From positions 47,985,830-48,049,829 of the forward strand of contig NC_134454.1 of the NCBI RefSeq assembly GCF_030867145.1: a stretch of 64,000 nt of DNA, written 5' to 3'. This document shows, one piece after another, positions 52,218 through 64,000 of this stretch (positions within the stretch are counted from its first letter, which is position 1; each line of letters opens with the position of its first letter). Below the pieces are notes generated by a model, which did not search any database, had not been told where the DNA came from, and worked only from the letters and a program-made list of their open reading frames with translations. Source of the DNA: Opisthocomus hoazin. Taxonomy: Eukaryota > Chordata > Aves > Opisthocomiformes > Opisthocomidae. A program made the translations under genes and the position numbers.

Positions 52218-53816
52218 AAAGCTGTGCAGTCACATAGAGTGTTGTTCTCATAACAGAACCTTTAGATTTTATGTTATAGCTCACCATGCGCTTCTAGTCT
52301 CTCTGAAGAAAGTCAAACGGGCAATTCTAGACTATTTCTAACACGTACATACAGTGCAATTTTCCTGTGCTAGATACTTACCACCAGAAGCCTGCAGAAG
52401 TTTTTATTTTTATTATTGAAGGAACTATAGGAAGACAGTTACAAGTACAGTAGTACCAAAACAAACAGCATCTCCATGTTTCTGGCCTTCAGACACTTGA
52501 AGGCATCTACCAGATTAAAAATTGTTGACCATAACTCAAATTCCTGTGGGTCCTCGATAACTGGGAGCAGACAAGCAAGTCTCTTAGCCGTACCTGTTTC
52601 AGAAGGCGAACCTCCTACCCCATAACTGATATCCTGACACTCTACAGTCTAACCCACTTTTCCGAAAAATACTTCTTGGCAGGCACACTTCTTGTATATA
52701 CAGAAGAACAACATGGCTGTTCATAAACAAACTTTCATGGTATCTATCTGTTGTATTTCATACAAATAAACACCACAAATTCAAGTGGAACTTGCTATCA
52801 AGTACTGCTATGTGTACAGGCTGGAAGTGGATAAAATTAAGATTTACGCTTGGTACCAATTAGAAAATTATGATTTTGCTAAATTAGCTGTCTGAATTTT
52901 GATACCACAAATCAACTGTAAAGTTATGTGAACAGCCAAGGCAATCAGTCTGACAGATGAGCTGTATCATTAAGTAAAAATCTGAGGTATGCTGTACAGG
53001 AAGAAACCTTCATACCAATCCTGACTGGCTATGTGTTAAACATGCAGGTACAAACACTGTCAGATTACCTCTGGCTACTGAAATAGACTGAGAAATGGAT
53101 AATATCTTTCCAAATTACCAGTTTATAGCCTGCAGCAGTCTTTATTTCGTGAATATTTCTTGCAATTCTTCTTCTCTGGTGATTCCTCCCCATTAATTTC
53201 AGAAACAAGCTAGATTATGTATGATATTACGCAGCTTCGTCATGTTAAGGCTCCTCTTCTTACCTCATAATGAGTCTTCAAAGGCCTCACTACACTTAAC
53301 ACAAAAACATTTGAATTATCAGCTTGTTCTCACATGACTCAGATTTGCTTCCAAGTGCACAGCTTCGTACTTCCACTGTGGGCTCAGATTCTTCTCAAAG
53401 ACACTGCTGACTATCCAGTCAACATGCAATTAAACAGAAAAGCGCCTTGCACAATCGCGATTTCTAGAAGCAGAGTTAAGAATACAGAATGGGAAACAAC
53501 TGCAGGTGGAGCTTGGCCTTCTCTGGCCATTTGAACTTGCAGTTCCCTCTTGTACAGTCCATTACAAAGTTTACAACAAAGCCATGCTCCATGTTCTCCA
53601 GCTAGTGCCTATGTGTATCTAACTCACTCCTCCAGCAGCTGGGCTTAAAAAAAGAAAAACAAAAAAAAAAAGCAAGATGTTTAAGAAGAGTTACTTCACG
53701 AGCTAAGCAGCCACAAGCTGTATGGTATGCCAAAGTTACTACATTTAGTGAGCTCTGCATATGTTTTGGTATGAGGCAAAATCAGGGTGTTTAATTTAAA
53801 AAGAAAAATCACCTCT

Positions 53817-53957
53817 TCAGAATAACATCTCTGCCACCACTTTGGCTGAGGATGCATCCATATGTTCTCGTGCTGCCGCAAAGCATTTATGTGCAAGTTG
53901 TTGTTGCTTCACATCTTCATTCACCATTAATTCACCATACAGGTACACACCCATTGC
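53817..53957 (-). CDS. AOPEP: AOPEP last coding exon with stop
   Basis: The exon is 141 bp: 46 codons and TGA. The minus-strand acceptor is TTCCTCTTTCAG. It starts AMGVYLYGELMVNEDVKQQQ and ends SSAKVVAEMLF, the family's usual C-terminus as I recall it. Six bases past the stop is a possible weak donor (GAG/GTGATT at 53812), which could splice the untranslated region onward past the miRNA cluster. Confidence 0.94.
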   Translation of the reverse strand, partial: AMGVYLYGELMVNEDVKQQQLAHKCFAAAREHMDASSAKVVAEMLF

Positions 53958-54397
53958 CTGAAAGAGGAACATAAGACACAGGCATCCTATCACCAGCAAT
54001 GACTAGTTAGCTGGGTTTTTCATTCCATTGACCTCCTAGTACTCATTTAATTAAAATCAAAACAAAACAGACAACCCAAAACACTGAAAAGACTATAGAC
54101 TTTATAATACCTACCCCCCCCCCCCCCCGGCAGGTTTACTCTGGATCTCTTTAGCCTAAGGATGGTTGCCTATATGTTTTATTAAGTGTGTAAGTACAGA
54201 ATATTAATATAAGAGGTGTATGTTATGTCATTAAAAGAAAATGCTTTCTCAGTCCATTTTTCGTGCCACTTTTCAAATTGAAATCTGTTTTCTTTTATGC
54301 ACTACCTGAAAGATTTCCAAATGCTCCCTAAGAAAACAGCGTGTCCTTGCTTCAACAGGATACACATTTTCTTTCCACTTGGGATGTTCACATACAC

Positions 54398-54428
<31 letters not shown>

Positions 54429-56679
54429 GACACAGAGAGACATCAACCAAAACAGTTCACTCTAAAATTCCCATTTGGCCATTCTGTAGCTGGGCATCAG
54501 CTGAATGCAGTCAGGTCTGTGTTTCATACTCTTCACATCTGAGATACAGCTGAGCATGCACAAATTCTGGTTCTGTAACAAGGCAGCCTTCTCCTAACTA
54601 ATCATTCCGGACATAGCAGCTACCAAGAAAGGTAACAGGGCACCTGGGGGTGAGAGCTGGGTCCCTTCGATGGCAGGTAGCAGAGCACTGGCTAACTTAA
54701 CAGGAAACACATTGGAGATTGCCATTTTTTTCTGATGATACAATTTTTTACTTAATTACAGGAATTCAGTAAGTGTTAAGCTGCACTTAAAATAGGATTA
54801 TCCACATGACAAAATATTAGCAGCTTAGCACACTGACTTTTACAGTTGTACTTAATGTTTGGACAGTTGCAGGAGAGGAAAAATTTGGATAGTATTGAAA
54901 AAACAAAATTTTCAACACTATTCCTCAAAATTTCTTGCATTGGCTAGTAAACCTTAAAAAAAATTAGCTTTAACAAGAAGGGAAATTTAAAGTTTAACGA
55001 AGACTGAAATTAAAGGAAAAAGTCCCAGAGTGGCAGAATCCTGCCAATCTCCTAAGCATGCTCTCTTCCATCCAGAGACCCAAGAACTCAGATTTCCAGG
55101 GTCTGCAACTGCACCAGGGTCTGGCAGCCACACCAGGCACACACACAGACTTGGAGCTGGGCTCCAGCTGCTTTCACAGAGGATTTCAAAATGTTGGAAT
55201 TTTGTTACAAATAAGAATTACCTTCTCTATCCGGTGTTCCCCCAAGCCTAAACATTAACATGCAGTAAACACACTAGGTTTTTGTAGTCCTGAAAAGGAT
55301 TTAAATAGTTACATTTGCATTTTTCCCAGACTTTAAAAAAAACCAAGTCTTTCATGATCAGTAAGGACATGCAACTGCCCTGATTTGAGTTGTAATCACT
55401 CCAAAAGCTGATTGTGCCATAAACTGTATGCACTGCTGGAGTAAATGAAATGAAAGATATTGAAGATTACACTAAAAAAAGCTGCAAAAATTATTTCCCT
55501 GCACTGCAGAAAATGTTGGTCTTTATTTGGCATAGTATCTGTTCCAAACATAATGCAATTCAATATGTTTGGTCTTACGAATTCAAGGATTTCCCGCCCC
55601 CACCCCCCTGGCCTCTGCTGGTGGTTATCTTCCTTTTCTTAGGATTAAAACACACAAAGAATATATATAACTCCTTATTTTCATAAATAATGTTGGTTTA
55701 TTCTTCTTTATTAAAAAAAAAAAAAAAATAAAAGAGCTTGCCAGGAAATTGGGGGCCTGTTTATTGGCGAAGATATAAATAGGAGGTATACTTCAGAGCT
55801 GGAAGAAAGAGCATGAGAGACTGCAATAACTTTACTGTGCTGTTGTGACATAACGCATTTGCCTGAAAGCACAAAAACCTCATTGGCTATAAACAGCTTT
55901 GCTTATTGTCAGCGGAAAAGGTAAAGACATTAATATGTTGCCTAGAGTTTGACACATCTTGCACCATTTTTTTACATACATCTTAAATGTACAACAGTCA
56001 TCCTAGGCAGTAAATGTCTTGATTTTACAGAGTTCATAGGGAATAAAAATAAAGAAAAAGGAAACAGAAAGAACAAGGCAGAGGTACAATTAGAATTGTA
56101 AGTTCGTAATGGCCTAAATAAAAAGCCATAGTAAAGACATCATGTATAGCAAGCCTTTTAAGACCTTCAAAATCTTCTAGTATCATTTCCCTAAGCATGG
56201 GAGAGGCCTGCATTATCCGGATCTATATCATTGTGCTGCACTTGTTTTGGACGTGGTCTTGAAAACTGAAGTCACCACAGCACTGACTGCTTTGCTGAGA
56301 AGTCTCTTCCTAGCATCGTTGCTACCTCTAGCTTGCATCAAATGGAGGGAGAGGCAGCAATATATCCTATTTCCCCATTTAGCAGAAGATTAGCATGCTT
56401 AGCTGGGGTTGAATACCTCTAGGTGCCTTCCTTAAACTGGAATTTTTACAGGGCAAAGGAGGCAAAAACTGAATACACCTCAAGTTTTTTTAAAAACTGC
56501 AGCAAGAACATATATTAAAATTATTTCTTTGTTGCACGCTAAGGGTGTCAAAAAGTTAGTTATTTTGAAAATGCTAACAAAGCGCAACTGACCTGATCTT
56601 CTCTGAGAAATTTCTCAACATCTCCATACCCAGGCACGTACTTGTGTTTAACAACAAGTTCACACCACCTATGGCGAAC
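53817..56679 (-). CDS. AOPEP: AOPEP (aminopeptidase O, C9orf3): last two coding exons
   Basis: Exons 56593-56679 and 53817-53957 join in phase 0 to give 75 residues and a TGA stop. The product matches the C-terminal end of aminopeptidase O, an M1-family zinc metallopeptidase related to leukotriene A4 hydrolase. Recognisable segments are VRHRWCELVVKHKY, VEKFLREDQ, GVYLYGELMV and the final VVAEMLF. This end belongs to the helical leukotriene-A4-hydrolase-type C-terminal domain. The HEXXH zinc site and the rest of the enzyme are far upstream and not in the window. I scanned 56.7-64 kb for the preceding exon and did not find it. The gene converges on FANCC, as in human. Confidence 0.93.
54114..54128. 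repeat. C homopolymer, 15 bases
   Basis: An uninterrupted run of C followed by GGCAGG. Its length is prone to sequencing error. Confidence 0.85.
54394..54430. repeat. CA microsatellite
   Basis: (CA)n with one interruption (CAAACA), followed by a CAGACACAGAGAGA tail. Likely polymorphic. Confidence 0.9.
56593..56679 (-). CDS. AOPEP: AOPEP penultimate coding exon
   Basis: The exon is 87 bp, 29 codons, phase 0 at both ends. On the minus strand the acceptor is TTTTCCCAAAG and the donor GTCAGT. It reads VRHRWCELVVKHKY, then VPGYGDVEKFLREDQ. Conserved residues (HRWCE, VKHK, FLREDQ) match the aminopeptidase O C-terminal region. Confidence 0.93.
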
Positions 56680-59600
56680 CTTTGGGAAAAGAAAAAACAT
56701 CAGAGGCGGGAAGGAAAAAGAGAAACTGTATTGTATCTGTGCAAGCATTTTGTTTTGTTGTCGTTGTGCTTGGGTTTTTTGGTGGGTTGGGTGCTTTTTC
56801 CTCAGCAGCCAGGCAGATGCCTCTCGGCACCATCGTAGGCTGGACAGAGGTGCAGCGCTCTGCACGTGTGAGCCTGGGTTTTGGAAACCCAGAGTGCCCA
56901 CAGGAAGACTCCTGGTTCCAAGTGAGCAAACTAACCCAGATCCAGGCACAGATCTGCAGCATCTTCCCATCCACTGTTTCCCATCTTGACTTTTTTTCCT
57001 TTAAGCTAGGCTTGAGGTTACTTCTTTTATAATGTTAGAAGGGGAGGAGGGGAGAAGACTAGCACTGCAAACATCTGGAAGAGCCACAAGGTATAACTGA
57101 TAACTTCTACTATGTAAATGTATAATTCAAGTGAAAAAATGGCTCAAATACAATTCTGCACCGATAATAAATCCATGCCAAAAGGACAAGAGTTAGATAC
57201 AAAACTATGAGACAGGGAGCTTTCAGTTCAATGAAGCGCAGTTTTGCCACTCTGTCTTTGCCAGTAATAGATTTTAAGCACCTTGCAAAGCATTTAAAAC
57301 CTGTCTACAGTTCAAAAGCTGGACTGTTCTACCAAATGTACGTTGACAAAAAACAGTTATTAACATACTGTAATGAAAAGTATGGAAATTTTCAAGCAAA
57401 TCACAACTGAAAAATATTTAAGTAATGTGAACATGAATTACACATGGATTATTTTTTTGTCCTTAAATGTCTGGCTTTGTTCTTAGCCACTCTTGTAGCA
57501 TAAGTGTCATCTTACTCCTCAGCAAGGCTTCCTCAGTTGTAGGTAGTGATCAACATAACATTTTATATTCCATTAGTGGCTCAGCACCGGTCCTAGAGGA
57601 AGACAGTTAAATGCAATAAAACCCTCCCATGCTCCCAATCCTTCTGTTTTAGTGTTTATTCTTACCATCTTTCAGAAGACAGGACAACAAATAGCAATCA
57701 CCTTTCATGGTAAGAGTGAAATGTTAGCAGTTCTAATATTTGTCAAAATTGAGTCCAACTTGTGCTCACATGAAGTAACTGAACATGAACCTTTTCTGAA
57801 AGACAGATTTACTGATAACATTGAGAATGGAAGCCAGAAAGAGAGAAGAAAAAAGTCACATTTCAGTATATTGTTACTTTTGGAAATAAGATGTTTGGAA
57901 ACACTGTCCTTGTCATCCCAGTCCCTGCCAACTTTACAGCTCAGGAAAAAATTTCACAGACTGCTGTAATTAGATATTAATTCCATTAGCACAATTAACA
58001 AGTGATAAATGCTCACAGGTCCTGGAAGAGTCCTTTTTGGGTACCTGATATCTCTTTCCAGCTGGCCTCTTATATGAAATAGTTTGAACACAGCTTATGA
58101 ACGAAACAAAACTCTGAGAGGGTTTGTGGCTGAGTGGAGTTTGCACTCAGAGCATGCAAGATACCTACCAGCTACAGTGCAATGCATGGTAGGGAATGAA
58201 TGCTCTCTCTCAAGATTTTTGCTGACAAGATAACAGATGTTACGACTCCTGCAAGTGGAACCAGAGCTAAATCTACAAAAGTAAATAGCTTTCCGAGATT
58301 CAACTCGCTTTGCTGTAGATGCCCATATCCATAATCTCGACCTTCAAAACTGTACCCAGCTGCTGCTTCCCCCTGGAGACACTGCATTTCACCAGTAAAT
58401 CTTCCCAGGCAATCCAGCTTTCTTACAGGGCATTTCTCATAGCACTGAGGAGCTCCAAGCCTGGAACAAACCTTCAAGGCTCAGAAAAACACACACCTCT
58501 CTCATCTGCAGGGTGAGTTAACGAAACAGAATGTAAACGCATTTAAAAGGTTGTATATCTTCCTCTGATAGACTTTATTCTGCACCTTCTGGCATATACT
58601 CAAAAAAAATAAACTCCTTATGTATTCTCATAGCACGTATGAAAAACGTAAGGAGGAGAAAGGGACTGTGGTCCTCTCCTGTGCTTGTTGCTCTTCTACA
58701 TCTCATGGTGCAGCAGGTACAGCACTTACCCAAGAAGTAAGCAATCAAGTCCAGTTTCTGCCTCTGCTCGAGATCTGAAACTGTGCCTCCAGTGAGAATA
58801 ATTTAACAGCAGATAGTAAACTATTCTGGGATGGGGCTCTCTTCATACCTCCTGGTGAAGCTTTTTTTTGCCCCCTGCAGTTGTTAAAATACTTATTGAT
58901 CTTAAAGGAGGAGGTCACAAGATTTTAGGGCCTAAATTTGCGAGTACTGTTGAGAGGAGAGCAGGGCCCTGGCTCACGCAGCGCAGAAGCCAGCCCCTCC
59001 CGGTGCAGCCGCAATAGCTGCGTGGGGGTGCAGAAGAGAAGTCCTCCCTGTGAAGGCGTTCATGTGGCCCTGCCTCCCCACACACGAACGCCGTGTATGT
59101 CTGCCTCGCATCTGTATCGCGGCCCCACCATCTGAATCCCAACGGCTTCAGATAACACGCAACAACTAAGCCGTGCCCGATCCCTTAATTGTTCCTTCCT
59201 CCGCAGGGTTCCTGTTCTTGGCAACCAACCCCCTTTCCAATAGTTTAGAAGAGAAATATTTATTTGTTGAGTGAGATCTGGGACAGCACACACTTTTCTT
59301 TCTCTCTCTCTCTCTTGCTCTTCCCCTTTCTTTCCCAGGGTGAGTACAAATCCCGGCGCGTTTCCAGCTCTGAAGTGCTGGTACTCTGCCAGTCCGGGCA
59401 GGGCCAGCCTGCCTGTCACCCCCAGACTACACGTTCACCGCCTGTTTTCCGACAAGCCCCGAGTGCTCCCACGGCAGACAGCAAGCCGACGCAGAACCCA
59501 TCGCTGCCAAAGCGCCTGTGAACCTGGCAGAGCTGGGCACGGAGCGTGAGAGGCGCAGGGGGGGTGACCTGCACGGCGCCGGCACCAAAATAAGTCACCA

Positions 59601-62600
59601 CCACTTGGACTGGACACATATACTGGGCCGCTCTTCTGCCCTCCGTGCCCCCCTGCAGTGTGGCGTGTGGACGGCCATGTAACGCGAGCTGCAGCTAAAG
59701 CAAATGCAGCCATTTCTCAGATACACGCACTATGAAGAAGTAATTCTCCTAGTATAATCCATGCCCTAGGCTGATACCACAAACATGAGAATTTTATTCA
59801 CATCAGAGAGGGACGGCGATGGGGAGGGGAGGGGAGGAATCAGTTCCAAACATCTCGTCCAATGCTTAGAGCAGGAAAAGTAAAACGGGCCCCACAGCTT
59901 CACAGCCTAATGAATGAGTCATGTGAACAGGCACTTTTGACAAACCAGTCTGCAAGGGAAATATTTGAAACTAAGTAGCTTGTGGTAGGACTGAGCTAAC
60001 CATACCGCACCCTGTATATGCTCCTCTTGGCCTTTCTGTTCCTCCCAGGAGCAAATACTCAGTGGCAAAAATAAGAATTCACTAGTGCTCTCCCAATTTT
60101 CTCTCTGCAGATTTCTCTGCGCTCTTCTGCACGGTCTGGAGATGTGCACCATATGTCGTTTTGGCTGGTTACACCATAAACAATATAAACTAAACCTGAA
60201 GAGTAATTTACAGGAATCCATCCTGTTACTGAGAGCACGCAGGGCTTTGTCTGGCGCTGAAGCAGCACCTGTAGCTGCCAGCCCACCCACCCACCCGCGC
60301 TCTTACTGCTTTGGCAGCTGCAAGGACCCACGTGCCAAAGCTGGAAACACAATTTATTTTCTCAGCCTCTGATTCTGGGCTGAGAGCTGTCCTTCTGAGC
60401 TCACGACTGACGGCTGGTACTCCTGAGGATGGGGAGAGGTGGCTGGGGGAGCAATGGAGGTCTGCTGGAACCTCAGGTTCCTCGTGGATTGATCCTCATT
60501 GCCTGAAAATTGTTCTGTCCTCCCGCCCTGCTTTTGCAGCTGGTGCCGACGTCTTCACTACCAGCTTCTAAGCTGAATGAAGATTGCTACTGTGAGTTTT
60601 GCAAGACACTATCCATATTAGTAGTGTATTTCTGAGGCACAGTTTGGTGGCAGGAAGACACGGAGACACTGACTGTCTCTGGTACAACATTAGGAAACCA
60701 GCTCTTACATTTTCATAAATACCGACCGCATCAAAATCTAAATGTTGGCTAGCGCCTAGATGAAATGTCTTGAAGGGATGCCACTGTCAGATAGCAGAGA
60801 GTCCCAAATTTAAGAGCAGCAGTTTAAAGAAGTCCCATAGTCTTACATTATCTTTTAATTTCATTTTAAGAAAAATACACACTATTGCACAATATTATTT
60901 GCAACTCAAACATCACCTGTATTTTGACAGTGCAGTGGAAGATGTTGAGAAACCAAAATTATGCTGTCTTAGTCTATTTTCAGAGAATGCAAGCTGTTGT
61001 GTGAGATTATTTAACTGAAATAAATACTTATATAAAATATACTAATAATCCAGCTCTAAGACAATCCCTTTGTTTTAGCAACCTGAGCCAAGACCTTTTG
61101 GGACATGGTGCTTGAAGCTGACTTACTAAACCTATCTAAGGCACCAAATACGCGGTCTGGCTTTCGAAAGAAGTGCTCCCAGTGACATACCCGAGAAACA
61201 ATGCTTTTAAATTATTTTGAACAGGTCTTAAATTAGAGCAATAATTATTTTTTTTTCTGATCCAGGTGATAAATTACTTTGCTTAATCCATATTATTCTC
61301 TCTGCACCACAGAAATGATCAGACAAGCCTAAAAGGAGCACCCTTACAGAAAGCTTTATATGTTGTATTATAATGATCTATTTTGCTAATGTTCTCAATC
61401 ATATGTATGCAAGCAAAAAATAAATGTTTTACTTCTGAGGTCTACAAATAAGATTTAGAAAGCAAGTAATTTAAACCATGCCTTTATTTAGGGGAGGAAA
61501 AAAGCTAGAGTTTACTAAGCCTTTGGTCTGCAGAATGGGAGACTAGCTTCAGGGAAAATGAGTACATTTTGCTAATAGCTGGATCCAATTTAAAAGGCGC
61601 CATGAGACAACAAATCTAAATCGCTGAACAAAAGCAACGTACTTAGAGATCTTAGAAAATAGGGTAATTTGAAATACAGTAAGAGCTATTGTCCAAAAAA
61701 ATAGAACCTTTATTAAAGGTAGGAGGCACATGTGATCTTTACAACACACGGGTTCAGAGTCTACTGAAAAAAAATTATTTGAACAACTCAAATCTTAGAA
61801 GTTAATTAAAGAGTCTCAGAGGCTCCAGTCTAATTTGTAAAGGAAAAGATACAAAGAAATTTTTTCAAATAACCAAGCTATGCTACTACAACTTAGTTTT
61901 AATTAACAAGAAAGAAGTTGGTATCTCCAGAGCACCAGAATGCTGTGTGGTTCCACCTGAAAGCATTTATCTCCAGTCTCTTCCTATCTACACATAAATC
62001 GGATTCAATTATTAGATCATTTTCCTAGATAATTAAGGAACAATGCCACACGTTACACGGCAATATTTGGACTAAAAGACAGGTCTTACAATTGCTTAAC
62101 ATGGAACAATTACAGTTTAAGAATTGCCAATACCAGTGTGTTTAGCGATCAAATTTTTTTCCAGTCTATCTTAGCTGAAATAGTTATTCTTTAATACACC
62201 AGACAGGCTGCATCAGTGACGTTTGTTTCTATACAGTCTGAATTTCAAATAGGCATTCCTATCTTTTATGCCACAGCATGCAAATCTGGTTTCACGAACA
62301 TTTATCCAAGTACGATAATCAGGGATGCTGAAGCAGCTCAGAAGGAGCAATGAAACAGCGATGCTGACAAAGTATCAATTTGGCAACCTGAAAAAATGTA
62401 CTCAGTCACCAGAAACTTACTGGATGCAAGCATAACGGATTCATCATTCTGACAAGGACTCTGTAATTGTGATTATTGTGTATGCCAAGGGTTTCTAAGG
62501 AGACTGAGCAAAGAAGATGCCTAACAGCCTAAACAAACTTCTATTTTGGACCAAAAACTCATGGACTTTTCATAGCCTCAGTTATCTCTCAGGTCTCATA

Positions 62601-64000
62601 GCACTCGCTCTGACAACATTGTAGGGCCAAAGAAACTGTGGGCCAGATGCAGCATCACAGCAGCAGGTGCCTTTGATGGCAGCCTTTTTTCCTGAGACCC
62701 TCCTAGTGTCAAGGTTCAGCTAATGCTGTTTCTTACCGCGCAGTGGTCTGTCTCAGTATTAAACACTTAATTTTCCAGAGCTATGGTCAAAATTATGATA
62801 ACACTTCAAGTTTTAAAAATGGTTTTTGGTAGCCTTACTCATGCTGCATTTTATTTTGAGTACTGGGAGAAATTGCTGTTCAGCGGGGAGAGGGGCAGCT
62901 GGACCCAAGGCTGGCTGAGTTCACTGAGCACTATCATGCTCTGTGTTGGACATCACTGATTGTACAGGCAGCCCCATGCCAACTCCTGCCACCTCGGACA
63001 ACTTCCCTTCCCTTTGTGCATCCCATAGCGTGAGTAACTTAGCCCACTGACAATCCAGAAAAATGTAGCACGGTCATTCAGGAAAACCTAAGGTAATAAT
63101 GGGCTGGCTAATCAAAATAATTTTTGTCAGGAGCTAATTGTCATTTTGAGGAGAACTACGCAAAGGTCTAAATGCTTTAAAACCTGGAGTATGAACAGGT
63201 CATTAAAAAGCAACTTCAAAATCTCATTTTAGCAGAATACCAGAGTTTAGATTTTGGTAACATTGGCAGCAATATCCTACTTTTGTAACTCATTTTACGC
63301 CTTCTGGTATGTACTTCCACATAGATGAAGCACTTGCACACTATGAGGGGTGCTGGCAACAGGGGAGAACAACTTGCAAGCCCTATCTCTCCTCCCTCCA
63401 CTCAACAGCACTGATGGAGTACCGTGGTTAGAGCCCATGCAGCAACTGCCTCCATTTAGTAACAGAAAAGAGAGGTGTTGCACAACCAAGATTTTAAAAA
63501 CCAAATTCTGTTGTTTGGCCAACGGCAGACTGTGGGACAACTGGCAGCACTGGAACCTGTCACTGCACAAGTGTGCCAGCCGGTCAGGCAGCGTGCTCCT
63601 GCAGCTGCGCAACCCTCAGTTAGCAATAGGTGCGGGCTTGGACCTTCTCACCCTTGCAAATGTTATTTACGGGCATGTGCTTCCTTCACATCCTTTCCCC
63701 TCCCCTCCAACTGCATGCTCCTGTTTTAGCATTCACCCAGTTCCACGTAACACAATCGAATCTTACTGTTAAAAAGTTTCTGTAGTAGCAGCACAACCTT
63801 GCCTAAGAGCAACCTGATCGGATCCCTCTTCTCCACCTCCCACAGACCGTAAACACATGACTCCACTTCCAGCTCCAGATAAAACACATGCGTGGAGGAT
63901 CTTCCCTGCGTAAGCACACAGAAGCCCAGGAATCACCAAGCATGCTGCTTACGAAAGTCCAAGCAGAGCGGAGGGCATCCCTGCTGCTCTCTGTGATCGG
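56680..64000 (-). other. AOPEP upstream intron (presumed)
   Basis: No AOPEP exon, CR1 copy or RNA gene was recognised in this 7.3 kb. The CpG-rich block at 58.9-59.7 kb is the only marked compositional feature. A TC repeat lies at 59300-59315. Confidence 0.6.
58930..59700. promoter_or_regulatory. CpG-rich block inside AOPEP, possible CpG island
   Basis: Across ~770 bp there are several dozen CpG dinucleotides (for example in CCCGGCGCGTTT, ACGGCGCCGGC and GCCGACGCAG) and raised GC, while flanking DNA is AT-rich and nearly free of CpG. It lies ~6.7 kb upstream of mir-23b in transcription direction. That would suit an internal promoter, but no promoter motif is clear, and a GC-rich relic repeat is also possible. 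Confidence 0.35.

Larger units (their letters stand above)
50046..53816 (-). other. presumed 3' untranslated or 3' intronic part of the AOPEP transcription unit
   Basis: The span between the AOPEP stop codon and the minus-strand AATAAA has no further coding match and no CR1 copy. It holds the mir-23b/27b/24-1 cluster. Whether the cluster is in an untranslated exon, in an intron of the untranslated region, or in a separate primary transcript cannot be decided from sequence. A (GT)n-rich patch lies at 50649-50682. Confidence 0.5.
53958..56592 (-). other. AOPEP last coding-region intron
   Basis: Non-coding DNA between the two AOPEP exons. It contains a 15-base C run (54114-54128), a CA microsatellite (54394-54430) and a 16-base A run (55713-55728). 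No mobile element recognised. Confidence 0.85.

Noticed and set aside
53817..53999. Start codon for a small minus-strand protein at 53999
   Set aside because: The residues before AMGVYLYG are intron. The TTTCAG acceptor at 53958 and similarity to AOPEP show that it is a terminal exon, not a separate gene.
56560..56970. 136-codon minus-strand frame as a gene
   Set aside because: Only VRHRWCE to FLREDQ is AOPEP exon. The rest is intron sequence on either side.
57540..57600. Possible upstream AOPEP exon between a CCTCTAG acceptor and a GTAAG donor (minus strand)
   Set aside because: All three frames contain stops or do not resemble the expected aminopeptidase O sequence.
58172..58477. 101-codon minus-strand frame
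   Set aside because: It has no recognisable domain and no exon-like match to AOPEP. I treat it as chance.
62420..62470. Exon-like segment (minus strand) with TTACAG acceptor and GTAAGT donor
   Set aside because: It would encode SPCQNDESVMLAS, which does not match AOPEP, and 40 bp with good sites can occur by chance in 7 kb.

Overview
The window is vertebrate nuclear DNA, most likely from a bird. It is AT-rich and intron-dominated, with small exons flanked by GT/AG splice sites. It is littered with 5'-truncated CR1 LINE copies that carry the short 3' tail repeat (ATCATAGAAT read on the opposite strand) typical of bird CR1. No bacterial-style operon is present, and almost all open frames longer than 60 codons are chance frames or decayed CR1 reverse transcriptase.

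Two protein-coding genes lie tail to tail. From about 5.9 to 36.7 kb on the plus strand are the last eleven coding exons of FANCC, a Fanconi anaemia core-complex subunit. They match human exons 5 to 15 (numbering and lengths recalled from the human gene). Together they give 1335 bp, or 444 residues plus stop, with intact reading frame and consensus splice sites. The first ~115 residues must be encoded left of the window. From 56.7 to 53.8 kb on the minus strand are the last two coding exons of AOPEP (aminopeptidase O, C9orf3), ending in a stop codon. Earlier AOPEP exons were not found and should lie right of the window. This convergent FANCC/AOPEP order is the same as in human.

Between the two stop codons, on the AOPEP strand at 51.3-52.2 kb, sit three hairpin RNA genes whose mature sequences I recognise: mir-23b, mir-27b and mir-24-1, in the conserved order. 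They lie 1.6-2.5 kb past the AOPEP stop codon and ~1.3 kb before a minus-strand AATAAA at 50.04 kb, so they are probably carried in the 3' part of the AOPEP transcription unit or in a separate primary transcript.

The remaining sequence is intronic or intergenic. CR1 copies occur at about 2.3, 7.1, 18.2, 22.1, 25.9-27.4 (one inserted in another), 38.8, 39.9-40.8 and 43.4 kb. CpG-rich blocks at 58.9-59.7 kb and 47.2-47.4 kb stand out from the AT-rich background and are unexplained. I found no undescribed system. The most informative elements are the miRNA cluster, its placement after the host stop codon, and the nested CR1 insertion.
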